NCBI GenBank assembly: GCA_945836755.1
Contig: CAMAMB010000002.1
Coordinates: forward strand, 1 to 64,000
DNA length: 64,000 nt
Reading direction: 5' to 3'
Source of the DNA: an uncultured Bacteroidales bacterium
GTDB lineage: Bacteria; Bacteroidota; Bacteroidia; Bacteroidales; Bacteroidaceae
The notes beneath the pieces were generated by a model. It was not told the DNA's origin. It saw nothing but the letters and a program-made list of their open reading frames with translations, and searched no databases. Shown piece after piece: positions 10,316-21,505 of the stretch; positions within the stretch are counted from its first letter, which is position 1; each line of letters starts with the position of its first letter. Both the position numbers and the translations under genes were made by a program.

Positions 10316-11302
10316 TCACTTCTGCTCCCTCACCTTTGCCTCACGCTGCAGCTGGTAAGCATTGTACAGATTATGCCAGACACTGTAGAAGCCGCCGGCC
10401 AGCGCCGAAACGGGGTGAAGGAAGGTGTAGCCTAACCAGATGATGAAGACCGTATTCTTCTGTCCCAGCGCCTGGGCTGTGCTGACACGTCGCCCGCAGC
10501 GCCGGCCCACCCATGAGCCGAGAGCAAACTGGAGGGCGCAGCAGGCCAGACTGACAAGGGCCATGCCGGCGGCCGTGATGAGGCTGATGGGGGCGTGCAC
10601 AAGGCTACGCGTGGTCACCGCTATGGCCAGCGAGAGGCTGACTAACCACAGCAGGAAGGCCGCCTGTGAGTGGGTCGTCACAAGGCTGTGGAGCCGGGGT
10701 ATGAAGCGGCGCACAAGGGCGGTGGTGATGAGCGGAAGAACGAGCACCGGAAAAGCATGGTAGGCGATGGCTACGAGCATCGACATGAATGTGGTCTGGT
10801 CGGAGACCGGCATATCGGGCGTACGTGGCAAAAGGGGCAAGAAGACGGGCAGGAGGAAAGAGGCCGTCAAGCCAATCAGGAAGGTGTACGACACCACGTC
10901 GCCCGCATCGCCTCCGAGCTTCGTGGTGACCACCGTGGAGGCTGTGGCCGTGGGGCAGATAAGGCACAGCAACGCCGTCTCTGCATAAAGCAGGGCATCA
11001 CCCTGCCATCCGAAGATGGCAGGGAGCAGACTGAAAACAGTCAACCCACCCACCTGTACTGCCAACAGCGGCAAGTGGCTCCGACGAGGGCGCAGCGCAC
11101 GAAGACTGACGCGACTATACGAAAGGAAAAGCATCAGGAAGAGGAGTATCGGCTGGACGATGGGGATGGCACGCAGCACGGCCCGGCGGCACACCGGGGG
11201 GAGGGGCAGGCTGCTCATAAGAAAATAGCTCAGCGCCCCTGCCACAATGGCAAAGACCAAGGACCAGCGACGAAACAGGCGAAAAGGGGAAAGACGATAC
11301 AT
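10316..11302 (-). CDS. Bile acid:sodium symporter (BASS)-like transporter
   Basis: Multi-TM 328-aa protein with LLCLICPTATASTVVTTKLGGDAGDVVSYTFLIGL. Confidence 0.7.
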   Translation of the reverse strand: MYRLSPFRLFRRWSLVFAIVAGALSYFLMSSLPLPPVCRRAVLRAIPIVQPILLFLMLFLSYSRVSLRALRPRRSHLPLLAVQVGGLTVFSLLPAIFGWQGDALLYAETALLCLICPTATASTVVTTKLGGDAGDVVSYTFLIGLTASFLLPVFLPLLPRTPDMPVSDQTTFMSMLVAIAYHAFPVLVLPLITTALVRRFIPRLHSLVTTHSQAAFLLWLVSLSLAIAVTTRSLVHAPISLITAAGMALVSLACCALQFALGSWVGRRCGRRVSTAQALGQKNTVFIIWLGYTFLHPVSALAGGFYSVWHNLYNAYQLQREAKVREQK

Positions 11303-11365
11303 GGTGGGAAGTCGTGAAGAGGGGAAGAAGGAGGCTAAGAGACCATGGGTGAGGCTCGGAGAGGG

Positions 11366-13462
11366 TCAGGAGATGGCCGAGAAGTCTTGCATGAACCGCT
11401 TCATCTTGCGTAGATGGGCCCACATGTGGGCATAAGCCGGCAGACTTTCTGCGGGGTCGGTCTCCAGGACCTCGGCAGCGTCGTTGCGCGCCTGCTCCAT
11501 GAGGTCGCGGTCTTTCACTATGTTGGCCACACGCAGCTCAAAGGGAAGGCCGCTCTGTGCCGTGCCTTCCAAATCGCCCGGTCCACGCAGCTTCATATCT
11601 TCTTCGGCTATCTCAAAGCCATCGGTGGTGCCTGTCATGATGGCCATGCGCTTCTGTGTGTCGGCGGAGAGATTGTCCGCAGTGACAAGCACACAGTAGG
11701 ACTGGTCGGCCCCTCGTCCGACACGGCCTCTGAGCTGGTGGAGCTGTGCCAGACCGAAGCGTTCGGCATTCTCAATGACCATCACACTGGCATTGGGCAC
11801 GTTGACACCCACCTCAATGACAGTGGTAGAGACAAGGAGATGTATCTCCCCCTTCTTGAAGGCCTGCATGACCTCGTCCTTGAGGGCGGGCTTCATCTGT
11901 CCATGCACGAGCCCTACGCGCAGATCGGGGAAATGGTCGCTAAGCTGGCGGAAGCCGGTCTCTGCATCGCGCAACTGCTGTTTGGGGTTCTCTTTGATAA
12001 GGGGATAGACCACGTAAACCTGTCGCCCGAGCTGCAACTGGTAGCGCAGCCCCTCGTAAAGACGCGCCCGGTCGGCCTGGCGATAGTGTACGGTGCAGAC
12101 GGGCTTGCGGCCGGGAGGGAGCTGATCGATGACACTGACGTCGAGGTCGCCGTAAACGGTCATGGCCAGCGTGCGGGGAATGGGAGTAGCGGTCATGACT
12201 AAGACATGGGGAGGCTTGACACTCTTCTGCCAGAGGGCAGCACGCTGCTTGACGCCGAAACGATGCTGCTCGTCGATGATGGCGAGGCCGAGACGGCAGA
12301 ACACCACTTCGGGCTCTATGAGAGCGTGGGTGCCAATCAGCAGGTGGATGCGGCCGTCGCCGACGCCTAGAAGCGTACGTTCCCTCTCGACGCCACGGAC
12401 GTTGGACGTGAGCAGGGCCACCTGCAGCCCTAAGGGAGCGAGGGAGGCCTGAATGACCTCAAAGTGTTGGCGCGCAAGTATCTCGGTGGGGGCCATGAGA
12501 CAACACTGGTAACCATTGTCGATGGCCAAGAGGGCAATGAGCAGGGCCACCATCGTCTTTCCGCTACCTACATCGCCCTGTAACAAGCGGTTCATCTGGC
12601 GGCCTGAACACAGGTCGGCACGTATCTCACGAATAACCCGCTTCTGAGCCTCGGTAAGGGAGAAGGGAAGATGCTCCTTATAATAAAGGTGGAAATGGCG
12701 GCCGACATGAGGAAAGACGTAGCCGGCCGAGGCCGTGGTGCGTGCTCGGGCGTAACGCAAGATGTCGAGTTGAAGGAAGAAGAGTTCCTCGTACTTGAAA
12801 CGGGCAGTGGCAAGGGCAGATTCGTCGGCCGAGGCAGGCGAATGAGCCTTATGAAGGGCCTCGCGCAGACCGAGGAGCGCATGACGCTGCAAGAGGTGGG
12901 GCGGAAGAGGATCGGAGAGGGGACGGTCTTGAAGCAGCTGAAGCCCACGTTGCACGGTGTCGCGCAGCCAATGGGAGGAGATGCCACGCTTCTTGAGCTT
13001 CTCCGTAAGATGATAGTGGGGCTCAAATCGTCCCTGCTCGACAGTGACCTCTGATGCTTTCTCCAACTCGGGATGGGCAATGGAGAGGCGGCCACCGAAG
13101 TCGGTGGGTTTGCCAAGCAGGAGATAGTCAACGCCCAACGCCAGTTTCTTCTGCTGCTGCGCCACACCATTGAACCAGACCAGCTCGGCATAGCCGGTGC
13201 CGTCGGTGAAGATAGCAGTCAGACGGCGTTTCCAGCCCTCGCCCTCCGTCAATACATTGACTATATGCCCACGAAGCTGCACATAAGGCATACCCTCGTA
13301 GACATCGGAAATCTTGTGGACCATGCTCCGGTCAATGTACTTGTAAGGGAGCAGATACAATAAATCACGAAGGCTGAAGACGTGGAGTTCTTCAGCCAGC
13401 AGAGCGGAGCGCACAGGCCCTACGCCTTTAATGTACTTGATGTCTGTGTCAAGAATATCCAT
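11366..13462 (-). CDS. recG: ATP-dependent DNA helicase RecG
   Basis: LLQGDVGSGKTMVALL, IDEQHRFGVKQR, VMTATPIPRTLAMTVYGDLDVSVIDQLPPGRKP, QLRGRVGRG. Confidence 0.97.
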   Translation of the reverse strand: MDILDTDIKYIKGVGPVRSALLAEELHVFSLRDLLYLLPYKYIDRSMVHKISDVYEGMPYVQLRGHIVNVLTEGEGWKRRLTAIFTDGTGYAELVWFNGVAQQQKKLALGVDYLLLGKPTDFGGRLSIAHPELEKASEVTVEQGRFEPHYHLTEKLKKRGISSHWLRDTVQRGLQLLQDRPLSDPLPPHLLQRHALLGLREALHKAHSPASADESALATARFKYEELFFLQLDILRYARARTTASAGYVFPHVGRHFHLYYKEHLPFSLTEAQKRVIREIRADLCSGRQMNRLLQGDVGSGKTMVALLIALLAIDNGYQCCLMAPTEILARQHFEVIQASLAPLGLQVALLTSNVRGVERERTLLGVGDGRIHLLIGTHALIEPEVVFCRLGLAIIDEQHRFGVKQRAALWQKSVKPPHVLVMTATPIPRTLAMTVYGDLDVSVIDQLPPGRKPVCTVHYRQADRARLYEGLRYQLQLGRQVYVVYPLIKENPKQQLRDAETGFRQLSDHFPDLRVGLVHGQMKPALKDEVMQAFKKGEIHLLVSTTVIEVGVNVPNASVMVIENAERFGLAQLHQLRGRVGRGADQSYCVLVTADNLSADTQKRMAIMTGTTDGFEIAEEDMKLRGPGDLEGTAQSGLPFELRVANIVKDRDLMEQARNDAAEVLETDPAESLPAYAHMWAHLRKMKRFMQDFSAIS

Positions 13463-13547
13463 GACCGCTAAACCTCGCAGGAAGAGGATGCTGCAGGTCG
13501 ACTACCAAGCAGTCGGGACCCACAGCGCCGGACTATCTGCGAGGGCG

Positions 13548-14129
13548 TTAAAACTTTAACACCGGAACAAAGGTATCGGAGAGCTTATTGTAGAGCATGC
13601 TGTCCTCTACGTCGTTCACCACACGAGCCGGACAAAGGCGGCGGGCAATGGCTAAGGCAAAATGGAAAGTAGCACCGGGACCGGCGGCAGTAATGAGGTT
13701 GCCGTCTTCAACCACATAGGCATTGGAATGATAGATGGCATCGCCAAGCTGCTCCTCCATACCGGGATAGATGGTAGCGTGACGGTCGTGGAGAAGACCG
13801 GCAGCCGCAAGAGCCATAGGTGCGGCACAAATGGCCGCAATAACCTCGCCCTGATAAGCGTGCTGCTGGAGGGCATGACGTAGCACGGTATTGGTGGCCA
13901 GCGTGCGGGCACCGGGAAGACCGCCGGGCAGGACAAGCGCCTCGCTGTGAATGAGGTGGTTCTTACGGAAAAGACTGTCGGCCTTGACTACCATGCCATG
14001 GGCACCGGTGACCACACGCTTGCCGGTCACGCTGAGCATCGCAACCACTAAGCCACAACGACGCAGAATATCTAACGTGCCGAGCGCCTCTATCTCCTCG
14101 AAGCCGTCGGCCAGAAACAAATATACCAT
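13548..14129 (-). CDS. DJ-1/PfpI family protein
   Basis: MVYLFLADGFEEIEALGTLDILRR...LVLPGGLPGARTL...IAAICAAPMALAAAGLL. Confidence 0.92.
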   Translation of the reverse strand: MVYLFLADGFEEIEALGTLDILRRCGLVVAMLSVTGKRVVTGAHGMVVKADSLFRKNHLIHSEALVLPGGLPGARTLATNTVLRHALQQHAYQGEVIAAICAAPMALAAAGLLHDRHATIYPGMEEQLGDAIYHSNAYVVEDGNLITAAGPGATFHFALAIARRLCPARVVNDVEDSMLYNKLSDTFVPVLKF

Positions 14130-14222
14130 ATATAATATATAAAGATGAAACAAGGGGAGAAAGCTGCCTCCTCACCGGCAACAGACCATCAGACACAGCC
14201 CGATGCCACAGGAGAGGCACAC

Positions 14223-14936
14223 TCAGACAAGCTGGTCTAAATAACGGCGGACCGTGGAACTGAAGCCATAATAGAGGGCGTCGCACACGAGGGCGTGGCC
14301 TATACTGACCTCATCAAGCCAGGGTATGCAGCGATGGAAATATGCCAGGTTCTGAAGACTGAGATCATGGCCCGCGTTAAGTCCCATACCGGCCTCGCGA
14401 CAAACACGGGCGGCACGAATGAAAGGAGCAATGGCCGCCTCTGGATTGGCTGTGTAGCCTGCGGCATAAGGCTCCGTATACAACTCCACACGCCGCGCAC
14501 CGGCCTCATGGGCGTATTCCACCATTTCCTCATCTGCATTGACAAAGATGCTGGTCCTTATGCCCGCTTCGTGGAAACGGGCCACGAGGTCGGTCAATAG
14601 GGAGCGGTGAGTGCGGGTATCCCAACCATGATTGGAAGTAAGCTGATCGGGGGCATCAGGCACTAAGGTCACCTGCGAAGGACGCACCTCGCAAACCATG
14701 CGCACAAACTCGGGAGAAGGGTAACCCTCAATGTTAAACTCTGTAGTCAACGCCTGTTTCAGGGCATAGACGTCAGTGATACGGATGTGACGCTCGTCAG
14801 GCCGAGGATGCACCGTAATGCCTTGTGCCCCAAAACGCTCAAGGTCTAAAGCCACCTGAAGGACATCAGGATTGTTTCCACCCCGCGCATTACGCAGTGT
14901 GGCGACTTTATTGATATTCACGCTAAGTCTTGTCAT
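14223..14936 (-). CDS. pdxJ: Pyridoxine 5'-phosphate synthase
   Basis: [48 protein letters not shown]. Confidence 0.96.
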   Translation of the reverse strand: MTRLSVNINKVATLRNARGGNNPDVLQVALDLERFGAQGITVHPRPDERHIRITDVYALKQALTTEFNIEGYPSPEFVRMVCEVRPSQVTLVPDAPDQLTSNHGWDTRTHRSLLTDLVARFHEAGIRTSIFVNADEEMVEYAHEAGARRVELYTEPYAAGYTANPEAAIAPFIRAARVCREAGMGLNAGHDLSLQNLAYFHRCIPWLDEVSIGHALVCDALYYGFSSTVRRYLDQLV

Positions 14937-15214
14937 AGTTCAAGTAATATACGTATGCTGAGACACAAATGTCAAATCCGCAAGCCCCCACACAGGAAGG
15001 CTGAGCGCACAAAAGTCAATAATTTCTTTGAGGATACCCCACGTTAAAGTAACTTCGCGGCTGTATACACAAAGTCTGACAAATATTGTCAGAACATTCA
15101 TCGGCTAACAACGACATAACCTTGTTACTTGCGATAAGTGCTGCAAAATTACGATTTTTTAGCGGCCGCCTTTCTTTAAAAATCTTAAATATTCAGCCCC
15201 AACCCCATTATCTA

Positions 15215-16108
15215 ATGAGTTCCCGTCCTTGCTGGCTACTTTACGGCAACGTATACCAGACAAAAAAGAATAAGTATGTGTCGCACATCCTTCATACCAT
15301 CAGCCGCCTTGGAGTGCAGGTGTACGTGGAGGAGACGTTTGCACGATTCATTGAAGACAAGCTGGGCATCAGCACCAGCCACTGCCCCACCTTCAACAGT
15401 AACGACACACTGCCCCAAGCCGACGCCGCCATCTCTGTGGGAGGCGACGGCACCTTCCTGACTACCGCCGCGAGAGTCGGACAAAGGGGAATACCCATTC
15501 TCGGCATCAACACCGGGCATCTTGGCTTCCTGGCAGACGTCTCTCCCCAAGATATAGAAAGCTCCCTCACCATGCTGCTCGAAGGGAAATACGTCATTGA
15601 AGAACGCAGCGCCCTACAAGTGATGGTGGACCAATGTCCCTTCGAAATCAGGCCCTACGGGCTCAACGAAGTGGCGGTGCTCAAGCATGACAACTCCTCA
15701 CTCATCGAGGTGGAGACCTATATCAACCACAAACTGCTTACCACCTACTCGGCCGACGGCCTCATAGTCTGCACACCCACAGGCTCAACAGGTTATTCAC
15801 TCAGCGTGGGAGGCCCTATTCTCATGCCGACAACCTCCACCTTCTGCCTATCACCGGTAGCGCCTCACAGCCTCAGCGTGAGACCAGTGGTTGTAGGTGA
15901 CGACGTCATCATTGACCTAAACATACACACGCGCAGCCATCGCTTCCTGCTCTCGGTAGACGGTGTCAGCCAAAGCCTGCCGGAGACAAGCACCATCACC
16001 GTAAAACGAGCCGAGCGCCCCATCAAAGCTATCAAGATACAGCATACCGACTTCTGGGCCACACTCAGAGAGAAAATGATGTGGGGCGCGGATATACGCA
16101 ACCTATAA
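15215..16108 (+). CDS. nadK: NAD kinase
   Basis: SVGGDGTFLTTAARVGQRGIPILGINTGHLGFLADV, STYSADGLIVCTPTGSTGYSLSVGGPI; start set at MSSRPCWLLYGN. Confidence 0.95.
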   Translation: MSSRPCWLLYGNVYQTKKNKYVSHILHTISRLGVQVYVEETFARFIEDKLGISTSHCPTFNSNDTLPQADAAISVGGDGTFLTTAARVGQRGIPILGINTGHLGFLADVSPQDIESSLTMLLEGKYVIEERSALQVMVDQCPFEIRPYGLNEVAVLKHDNSSLIEVETYINHKLLTTYSADGLIVCTPTGSTGYSLSVGGPILMPTTSTFCLSPVAPHSLSVRPVVVGDDVIIDLNIHTRSHRFLLSVDGVSQSLPETSTITVKRAERPIKAIKIQHTDFWATLREKMMWGADIRNL

Positions 16109-16150
16109 GAACCTACCTACGTTTCATACGCTATACAGCCCCTGGAAATC

Positions 16151-17896
16151 TTGACCTACCATTATCTACATACAGCCAGATACCTCATCCGTCACCTGAA
16201 AGGTAATTACCTGCAAGCCACGTTAAACACCATCGTCGGCCTGCTACTGGTGGCACTCGACTTAGCCTTTGTCTATACGACCAAGCAGGCTATCGACATA
16301 GCTACACGGCAAGGGAACATGAATGCCGACATGAAAGAAGAGCAGCTCACGATGACGCTCCTCGTCATTGCCCTCATCATGACCACTCGCATACTCTTAT
16401 CCCTTAGCTCACGCTGGATACAGAGCATCTTAGGCGTGAAGGCACAAAACTCCATGAGAAGGTCACTCTTTGCCCGCCTCCTAAACTGCCAGTGGACAGG
16501 CCTCAGGAAACACCACACGGCCACACTGACCAATAGACTGGAGCGTGACGTGGCCGATGTGGTTACATTTACCGCCGAAACCATCCCCGCCCTCGTGACC
16601 ACCTTAGCACAGTTCATCGGAGCCTTCCTCCTGCTATTCTCCATGGACCGCACGCTTGCCTGCATAGTCATACTCATACTGCCATTCTTTATACTCTCGG
16701 CAAAGCTCTACACCAGACCCATGCGGCGCCTCGCCCATGAAGCTCGCCAACATGACAGCGCAGTATGGGCCATCGTGCAAGAGACACTCTCACACATCAT
16801 CGTGGTCAAAGCCTTGAGCCATACCACTCCCTTTCTCACCCCACTGACAGAGAGGCAACAAAGACTCTACCACTGCATCCTGCGCAGGACGCGCCTATCG
16901 ACCTTCTCATCGGCCCTGCTTCAGACAGGCTTCGCAGCAGGCTACCTGCTCACCTTCACGTGGGGGGCATTCAGCCTGGCAGCAGGACAGATTACTTATG
17001 GAGCCATGCTCGCCTTCATACAACTGGTAGGACAGATACAAACACCCATACGCTCGCTCTCCCGATTTGTGCCCGCCCTCATTACCTCATTCACGGCTGC
17101 CGAACGACTGATTGACATCGAGCAAATACCCATTGAGCCGAAAGCAGCGACCTCCCACCCCACCGCACATAGCCAAACGCTCACAGCAAATCCCGCCATG
17201 GGCATCGAGGCTACCTCTCCGTCCGCCCCCATCGCCATGGGCATTCGTTTTCGAGACGTTACCTTCTCATACGAACCCACCTCACGGAAGATACTCCACC
17301 ATTTCAACTTCCTCATCCCCCCTAAGCAAGTCACCGTCATATTAGGGGAAACGGGCGCAGGCAAAACTACCCTTATTCGCCTCATGCTCTCACTCATTGA
17401 ACCTACAGCCGGGGACATCTCCATGGTAAAGGCTTCAGACCTCAATGTATCTACTACCCAGGCAGCTACCCCCATTTCACCCGCCCTACGTCACTACTTC
17501 TCATACGTGCCTCAAGGAAATAGTCTCTTCTCCGGCACCATTCGCAGCAACCTTCTGCTCGCAGCCCCTTCTGCCACTGAGCAAGAAATGCAAGAGGCTC
17601 TCCATGTGGCAGCCATAGATACCCTCGTGAACCGCTCCCCGCTCGGTCTTGACACACCCTGTGGCGAAGCCGGCGACGGCCTTTCAGAAGGACAGGCTCA
17701 ACGTATAGCCATAGCCCGCGGACTTCTCTCACCCGGCAGGATAAAGATATTCGACGAGGCAACCTCTGCGCTGGATACACAGACTGAGGAAATTGTGCTC
17801 CAACGCATCGTACAACATTTTGCAGACGACACTCTCATTTTCATCACTCACCGCCCCCAGGTGTTACAGTACGCCCAGATCACACTACGCCTTTAG
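16151..17896 (+). CDS. ABC transporter, fused permease and ATP-binding domains
   Basis: TM domain plus Walker A GETGAGKTT, signature LSEGQAQRIAIARGLL, Walker B IKIFDEATSALD. Confidence 0.93.
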   Translation: MTYHYLHTARYLIRHLKGNYLQATLNTIVGLLLVALDLAFVYTTKQAIDIATRQGNMNADMKEEQLTMTLLVIALIMTTRILLSLSSRWIQSILGVKAQNSMRRSLFARLLNCQWTGLRKHHTATLTNRLERDVADVVTFTAETIPALVTTLAQFIGAFLLLFSMDRTLACIVILILPFFILSAKLYTRPMRRLAHEARQHDSAVWAIVQETLSHIIVVKALSHTTPFLTPLTERQQRLYHCILRRTRLSTFSSALLQTGFAAGYLLTFTWGAFSLAAGQITYGAMLAFIQLVGQIQTPIRSLSRFVPALITSFTAAERLIDIEQIPIEPKAATSHPTAHSQTLTANPAMGIEATSPSAPIAMGIRFRDVTFSYEPTSRKILHHFNFLIPPKQVTVILGETGAGKTTLIRLMLSLIEPTAGDISMVKASDLNVSTTQAATPISPALRHYFSYVPQGNSLFSGTIRSNLLLAAPSATEQEMQEALHVAAIDTLVNRSPLGLDTPCGEAGDGLSEGQAQRIAIARGLLSPGRIKIFDEATSALDTQTEEIVLQRIVQHFADDTLIFITHRPQVLQYAQITLRL

Positions 17897-18092
17897 GTAC
17901 TTTGTGCCCACATAGAGGGGCTTTATCCATAGTTTATTTGTAAGTTTGCTGCACATATGGAGTATGCGGGCCATGGTTACAGACCGTCGGCCATCGTGTA
18001 TTGACTGCACCAACCGTCACCAAGTTCATCAAGACATACCTCCCGGCTAACCGACAACGCCCTCACTCTCCCCAACTCATATAGCCTCACTC

Positions 18093-18860
18093 ATGCCCTG
18101 CATCCTACACATAGAGACCTCTGCTTCGACCTGTTCCGTTGCACTGAGCCATGACTCCACCCTCCTGGCCGACATTGTCAGTGAGCAGCCCCTCTCACAC
18201 GCCGCCCTATTGGCCGGTTACGTACAAGAGGCGCTCACAATAGCCAAAGAGCATGCCCTTCAGCTTGACGCGGTCAGCGTAAGCATGGGCCCCGGATCGT
18301 ATACCGGGCTACGCATAGGCGTCTCCATGGCCAAGGGTATCTGCTATGCCAAGCATATTCCCTTACTCGCTGTACCTACACTGAGACTATTGGCAGCAGC
18401 CATGCAAGATGCAGCGCAGGGACAACAGCTTGAGGAAGAACATGCCCTCACGGAGGCATTGTGGTGTCCGATGACAGACGCCCGACGTCTCGAAGTCTAC
18501 ACAGCACTCTACGACCACAACCTACAGCCACTTCATCAACCGGTCGCACTCACCTTAGACAGCGAAGAATGGCAAAAATATCTGCCTACTGACCGGCTGG
18601 TGGTGCTTGGCGGAAGCGGCGCAGAGAAATGTGGCTCTACTTACGCCCCGCCCTCATCCATCATTCTGCCACACTGCCAACCATTGGCACGATATATGCC
18701 AGCCATCTCTGAAGAGCTACTCGCTGCAGGCAACACGGCAGACACTGCATACTTCGAGCCATTCTATCTGAAGGACTTCCGTACCACCACACCACGGCGT
18801 AACCCTCTCTCGGTACCCCCGACAGCGAGTGGGCCCTGCACACCATCCCAACAAAGCTAA
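18093..18860 (+). CDS. tsaB: tRNA threonylcarbamoyladenosine biosynthesis protein TsaB
   Basis: ILHIETSASTCSVALS, SVSMGPGSYTGLRIGVSMAKGICYA. Confidence 0.94.
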   Translation: MPCILHIETSASTCSVALSHDSTLLADIVSEQPLSHAALLAGYVQEALTIAKEHALQLDAVSVSMGPGSYTGLRIGVSMAKGICYAKHIPLLAVPTLRLLAAAMQDAAQGQQLEEEHALTEALWCPMTDARRLEVYTALYDHNLQPLHQPVALTLDSEEWQKYLPTDRLVVLGGSGAEKCGSTYAPPSSIILPHCQPLARYMPAISEELLAAGNTADTAYFEPFYLKDFRTTTPRRNPLSVPPTASGPCTPSQQS

Positions 18861-18945
18861 GGACATCAGTACGCCCCACGCCAAGTAATGTAACCACCAC
18901 GTGGCTCTTTCCCGACCACTTTCAAATATCCCACATCCACCCAAT

Positions 18946-19530
18946 ATGCACTACAACAGCGCTGCGCCCACACTTCAGTTTAGGGAATATGGGCGCTATA
19001 TACTCCAGATGGTAGACAAACTTAAACAAATGGACAACAAAGCTGAGCGACAAGCATACGCTCAGCTGATTGTGTCGCTGATGTTGAAATTCGACACCTC
19101 CGGACGTCCCATTGAAGAACGGGAGAAAAAGGCCTGGGATAATCTGAGCTGTATGACTGACTATAAGTTAGACATCGACTCACCCTACGAAATAGTACGG
19201 CGATGCGACTATAAGCCATCGCCCCTCAACTACCCTCAGAAGGAAGTAACTGTAAAACATTACGGAAGGCTTATAGAAAAGGCCATCACCCGTATGATGG
19301 AGACGACCGACACCGTCGAACGAGACAAGATGGTTCGCATCATTGCCAACCGCATGAAACGTAACCTCACTGACTGGCGTGGAGGATACCCTGAGGACTA
19401 TGAAGTGGCCAGGGACATAGCCAATTTTACTGAGGGTGCAGTCTGTCCCGACTTCTCAGCACCTGAAAATACCCTCATGCGCTTCAAACCAACGAAGGCT
19501 AAAGGGAAAAAAGGTAAGGGGAAGAGATAA
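18946..19530 (+). CDS. DUF4290 family protein
   Basis: LQFREYGRYILQMVDKL...; Bacteroidetes context between tsaB and murA. Confidence 0.85.
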   Translation: MHYNSAAPTLQFREYGRYILQMVDKLKQMDNKAERQAYAQLIVSLMLKFDTSGRPIEEREKKAWDNLSCMTDYKLDIDSPYEIVRRCDYKPSPLNYPQKEVTVKHYGRLIEKAITRMMETTDTVERDKMVRIIANRMKRNLTDWRGGYPEDYEVARDIANFTEGAVCPDFSAPENTLMRFKPTKAKGKKGKGKR

Positions 19531-19611
19531 ATGACGCGCCCACCTTTCAAGACATCTCTTCAACCCGTTCTGAATCCATTATAATTATCACCCACTCAAT
19601 CCGGCTCTATC

Positions 19612-20913
19612 GTGTCATCATTTATCATAGAAGGAGGCCACAGACTAAAAGGCGAGATCACCCCACAAGGCGCTAAGAACGAAGCGCTCCAGGTAATCTG
19701 TGCCTCGCTGCTTACCCAAGAGGAGATTAGGATAACCAACATACCTGACATCCTGGACGTCAACAACCTCATCAACTTACTACAAAAGATGGGGGTGAAG
19801 ATTACACGACACGCAAAAGGTGACGTATCTTTCTGCGCCGCATCATTGGATACTGCATACCTTGAAAGTGAAGACTACCTTGACCAATGCGCCCGCCTTC
19901 GTGGCTCAGTCTTGCTGCTCGGCCCTCTGCTCGCGCGACTGGGAGAGGTCAGGATGTCCACGCCCGGTGGAGACAAGATAGGGCGTCGTAGGTTAGACAC
20001 CCACTTCTACGGCCTTCAAAAACTGGGAGCCCGTTTCTTCACAGACAATGCGGGCATCTACCGCATAGAAGGCTGCCCACTCAGAGGTGCTTATATGCTA
20101 CTGGACGAGGCCTCGGTCACAGGTACGGCAAACATACTGATGGCTGCAGTGTTAGCTCAAGGCGAGACAACCATCTACAATGCAGCTTGTGAACCATACG
20201 TCCAGCAACTTTGCCAGCTCCTGGTAGCAATGGGAGCACGCATTGACGGAATAGGGTCTAACCTCCTGAAAATTACCGGAGTCAGCTCGCTGCATGGAGC
20301 GACCCACCGTATTCTGCCAGACATGATTGAAGTAGGTTCTTTCATGGGCATGGCAGCCATGGTGGGCGACGGGCTCGTTATCCGTGGTGTTGGCGTCAGA
20401 CAGCTCGGCCTTATACCCGAGGCTTTCCGCAGACTTGGCGTCAACTTCTACATCAAAGGAGATGACATCCTTATTCCACGACAGGATCACTACGAAATAG
20501 CATCATTCGTCGACGGTTCCTTCATGACCATTGCCGATGCACCATGGCCGGGACTTACGCCAGATCTCATCAGCATACTACTCGTAGTGGCCACACAGGG
20601 TCGTGGCGCAGTGTTGTTCCACCAAAAGATGTTTGAGAGCCGCCTGTTCTTTGTAGACAAGTTGATTGATATGGGGGCTCAGATTATACTCTGTGATCCA
20701 CATCGTGCCGTAGTCGTTGGGCATGACAACAAGATACGCCTACGCGGCCGCCATGTTAGCAGCCCCGACATTCGCGCAGGTATCGCCCTCCTCATTGCTG
20801 CCTTAGGGGCGGAAGGTGTCAGCCAGATAGATAACGTAGAACAGATTGACCGAGGCTACGAGCGTATCGAACAACGCCTTTGTGCACTGGGTGCCAAGAT
20901 TAAACGAGTATGA
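19612..20913 (+). CDS. murA: UDP-N-acetylglucosamine 1-carboxyvinyltransferase
   Basis: GTG start; IEGGHRLKGEITPQGAKNEALQVICASLL, family-typical EPT repeats. Confidence 0.92.
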   Translation: MSSFIIEGGHRLKGEITPQGAKNEALQVICASLLTQEEIRITNIPDILDVNNLINLLQKMGVKITRHAKGDVSFCAASLDTAYLESEDYLDQCARLRGSVLLLGPLLARLGEVRMSTPGGDKIGRRRLDTHFYGLQKLGARFFTDNAGIYRIEGCPLRGAYMLLDEASVTGTANILMAAVLAQGETTIYNAACEPYVQQLCQLLVAMGARIDGIGSNLLKITGVSSLHGATHRILPDMIEVGSFMGMAAMVGDGLVIRGVGVRQLGLIPEAFRRLGVNFYIKGDDILIPRQDHYEIASFVDGSFMTIADAPWPGLTPDLISILLVVATQGRGAVLFHQKMFESRLFFVDKLIDMGAQIILCDPHRAVVVGHDNKIRLRGRHVSSPDIRAGIALLIAALGAEGVSQIDNVEQIDRGYERIEQRLCALGAKIKRV

Positions 20914-21458
20914 TTACCTACGATGAAGTGATGCCTATAGGAACCATCACCAAGGCACGAGGGCTACGTGGCGAGATGGAGATGGAAGTAGACTACGATG
21001 TATTCGAACAAGGCGATACAAGCAATGTACCCTACTTCGTCCTGCAGATAGACGACATCTTGGTCCCCTTCTTCTGGGAAGAGTATCGCTGGAAAAACGA
21101 TCACACCCTTATCGTACAACTACAAGATGTGACGTCGCAGGAGAAAGCACGCCGTTTGACAGGGGTTCGTGTATATTGGCCACTTTCAGCCTTGTCCACA
21201 GAAGAAGGAGAACAGACCCCAACCCTCACTTCATACCGTGCATTAAAAGGATTTGACGTTTACGATGAAAACGACCGCCTCATAGGTAACATCACACAGG
21301 TGGACGATACTTCATCCAATATATTACTATATATCCACACCCCACAACAAACGGAGGTCATTGTCCCCTACCATGACGACTTCCTCCTACGTTTCAGCAT
21401 TCAGGGACGCAGCCTTACGCTGGCACTTCCTGACGGGTTGCTTTCGCTGAGCGAATAG
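20910..21458 (+). CDS. rimM: 16S rRNA processing protein RimM
   Basis: PIGTITKARGLRGEMEMEV...; overlaps the murA stop. Confidence 0.92.
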   Translation: MITYDEVMPIGTITKARGLRGEMEMEVDYDVFEQGDTSNVPYFVLQIDDILVPFFWEEYRWKNDHTLIVQLQDVTSQEKARRLTGVRVYWPLSALSTEEGEQTPTLTSYRALKGFDVYDENDRLIGNITQVDDTSSNILLYIHTPQQTEVIVPYHDDFLLRFSIQGRSLTLALPDGLLSLSE

Positions 21459-21505
21459 TTGATTTGCGGCTGAAAGTCCAAACTCACCCACACCCCATTC
21501 TTATC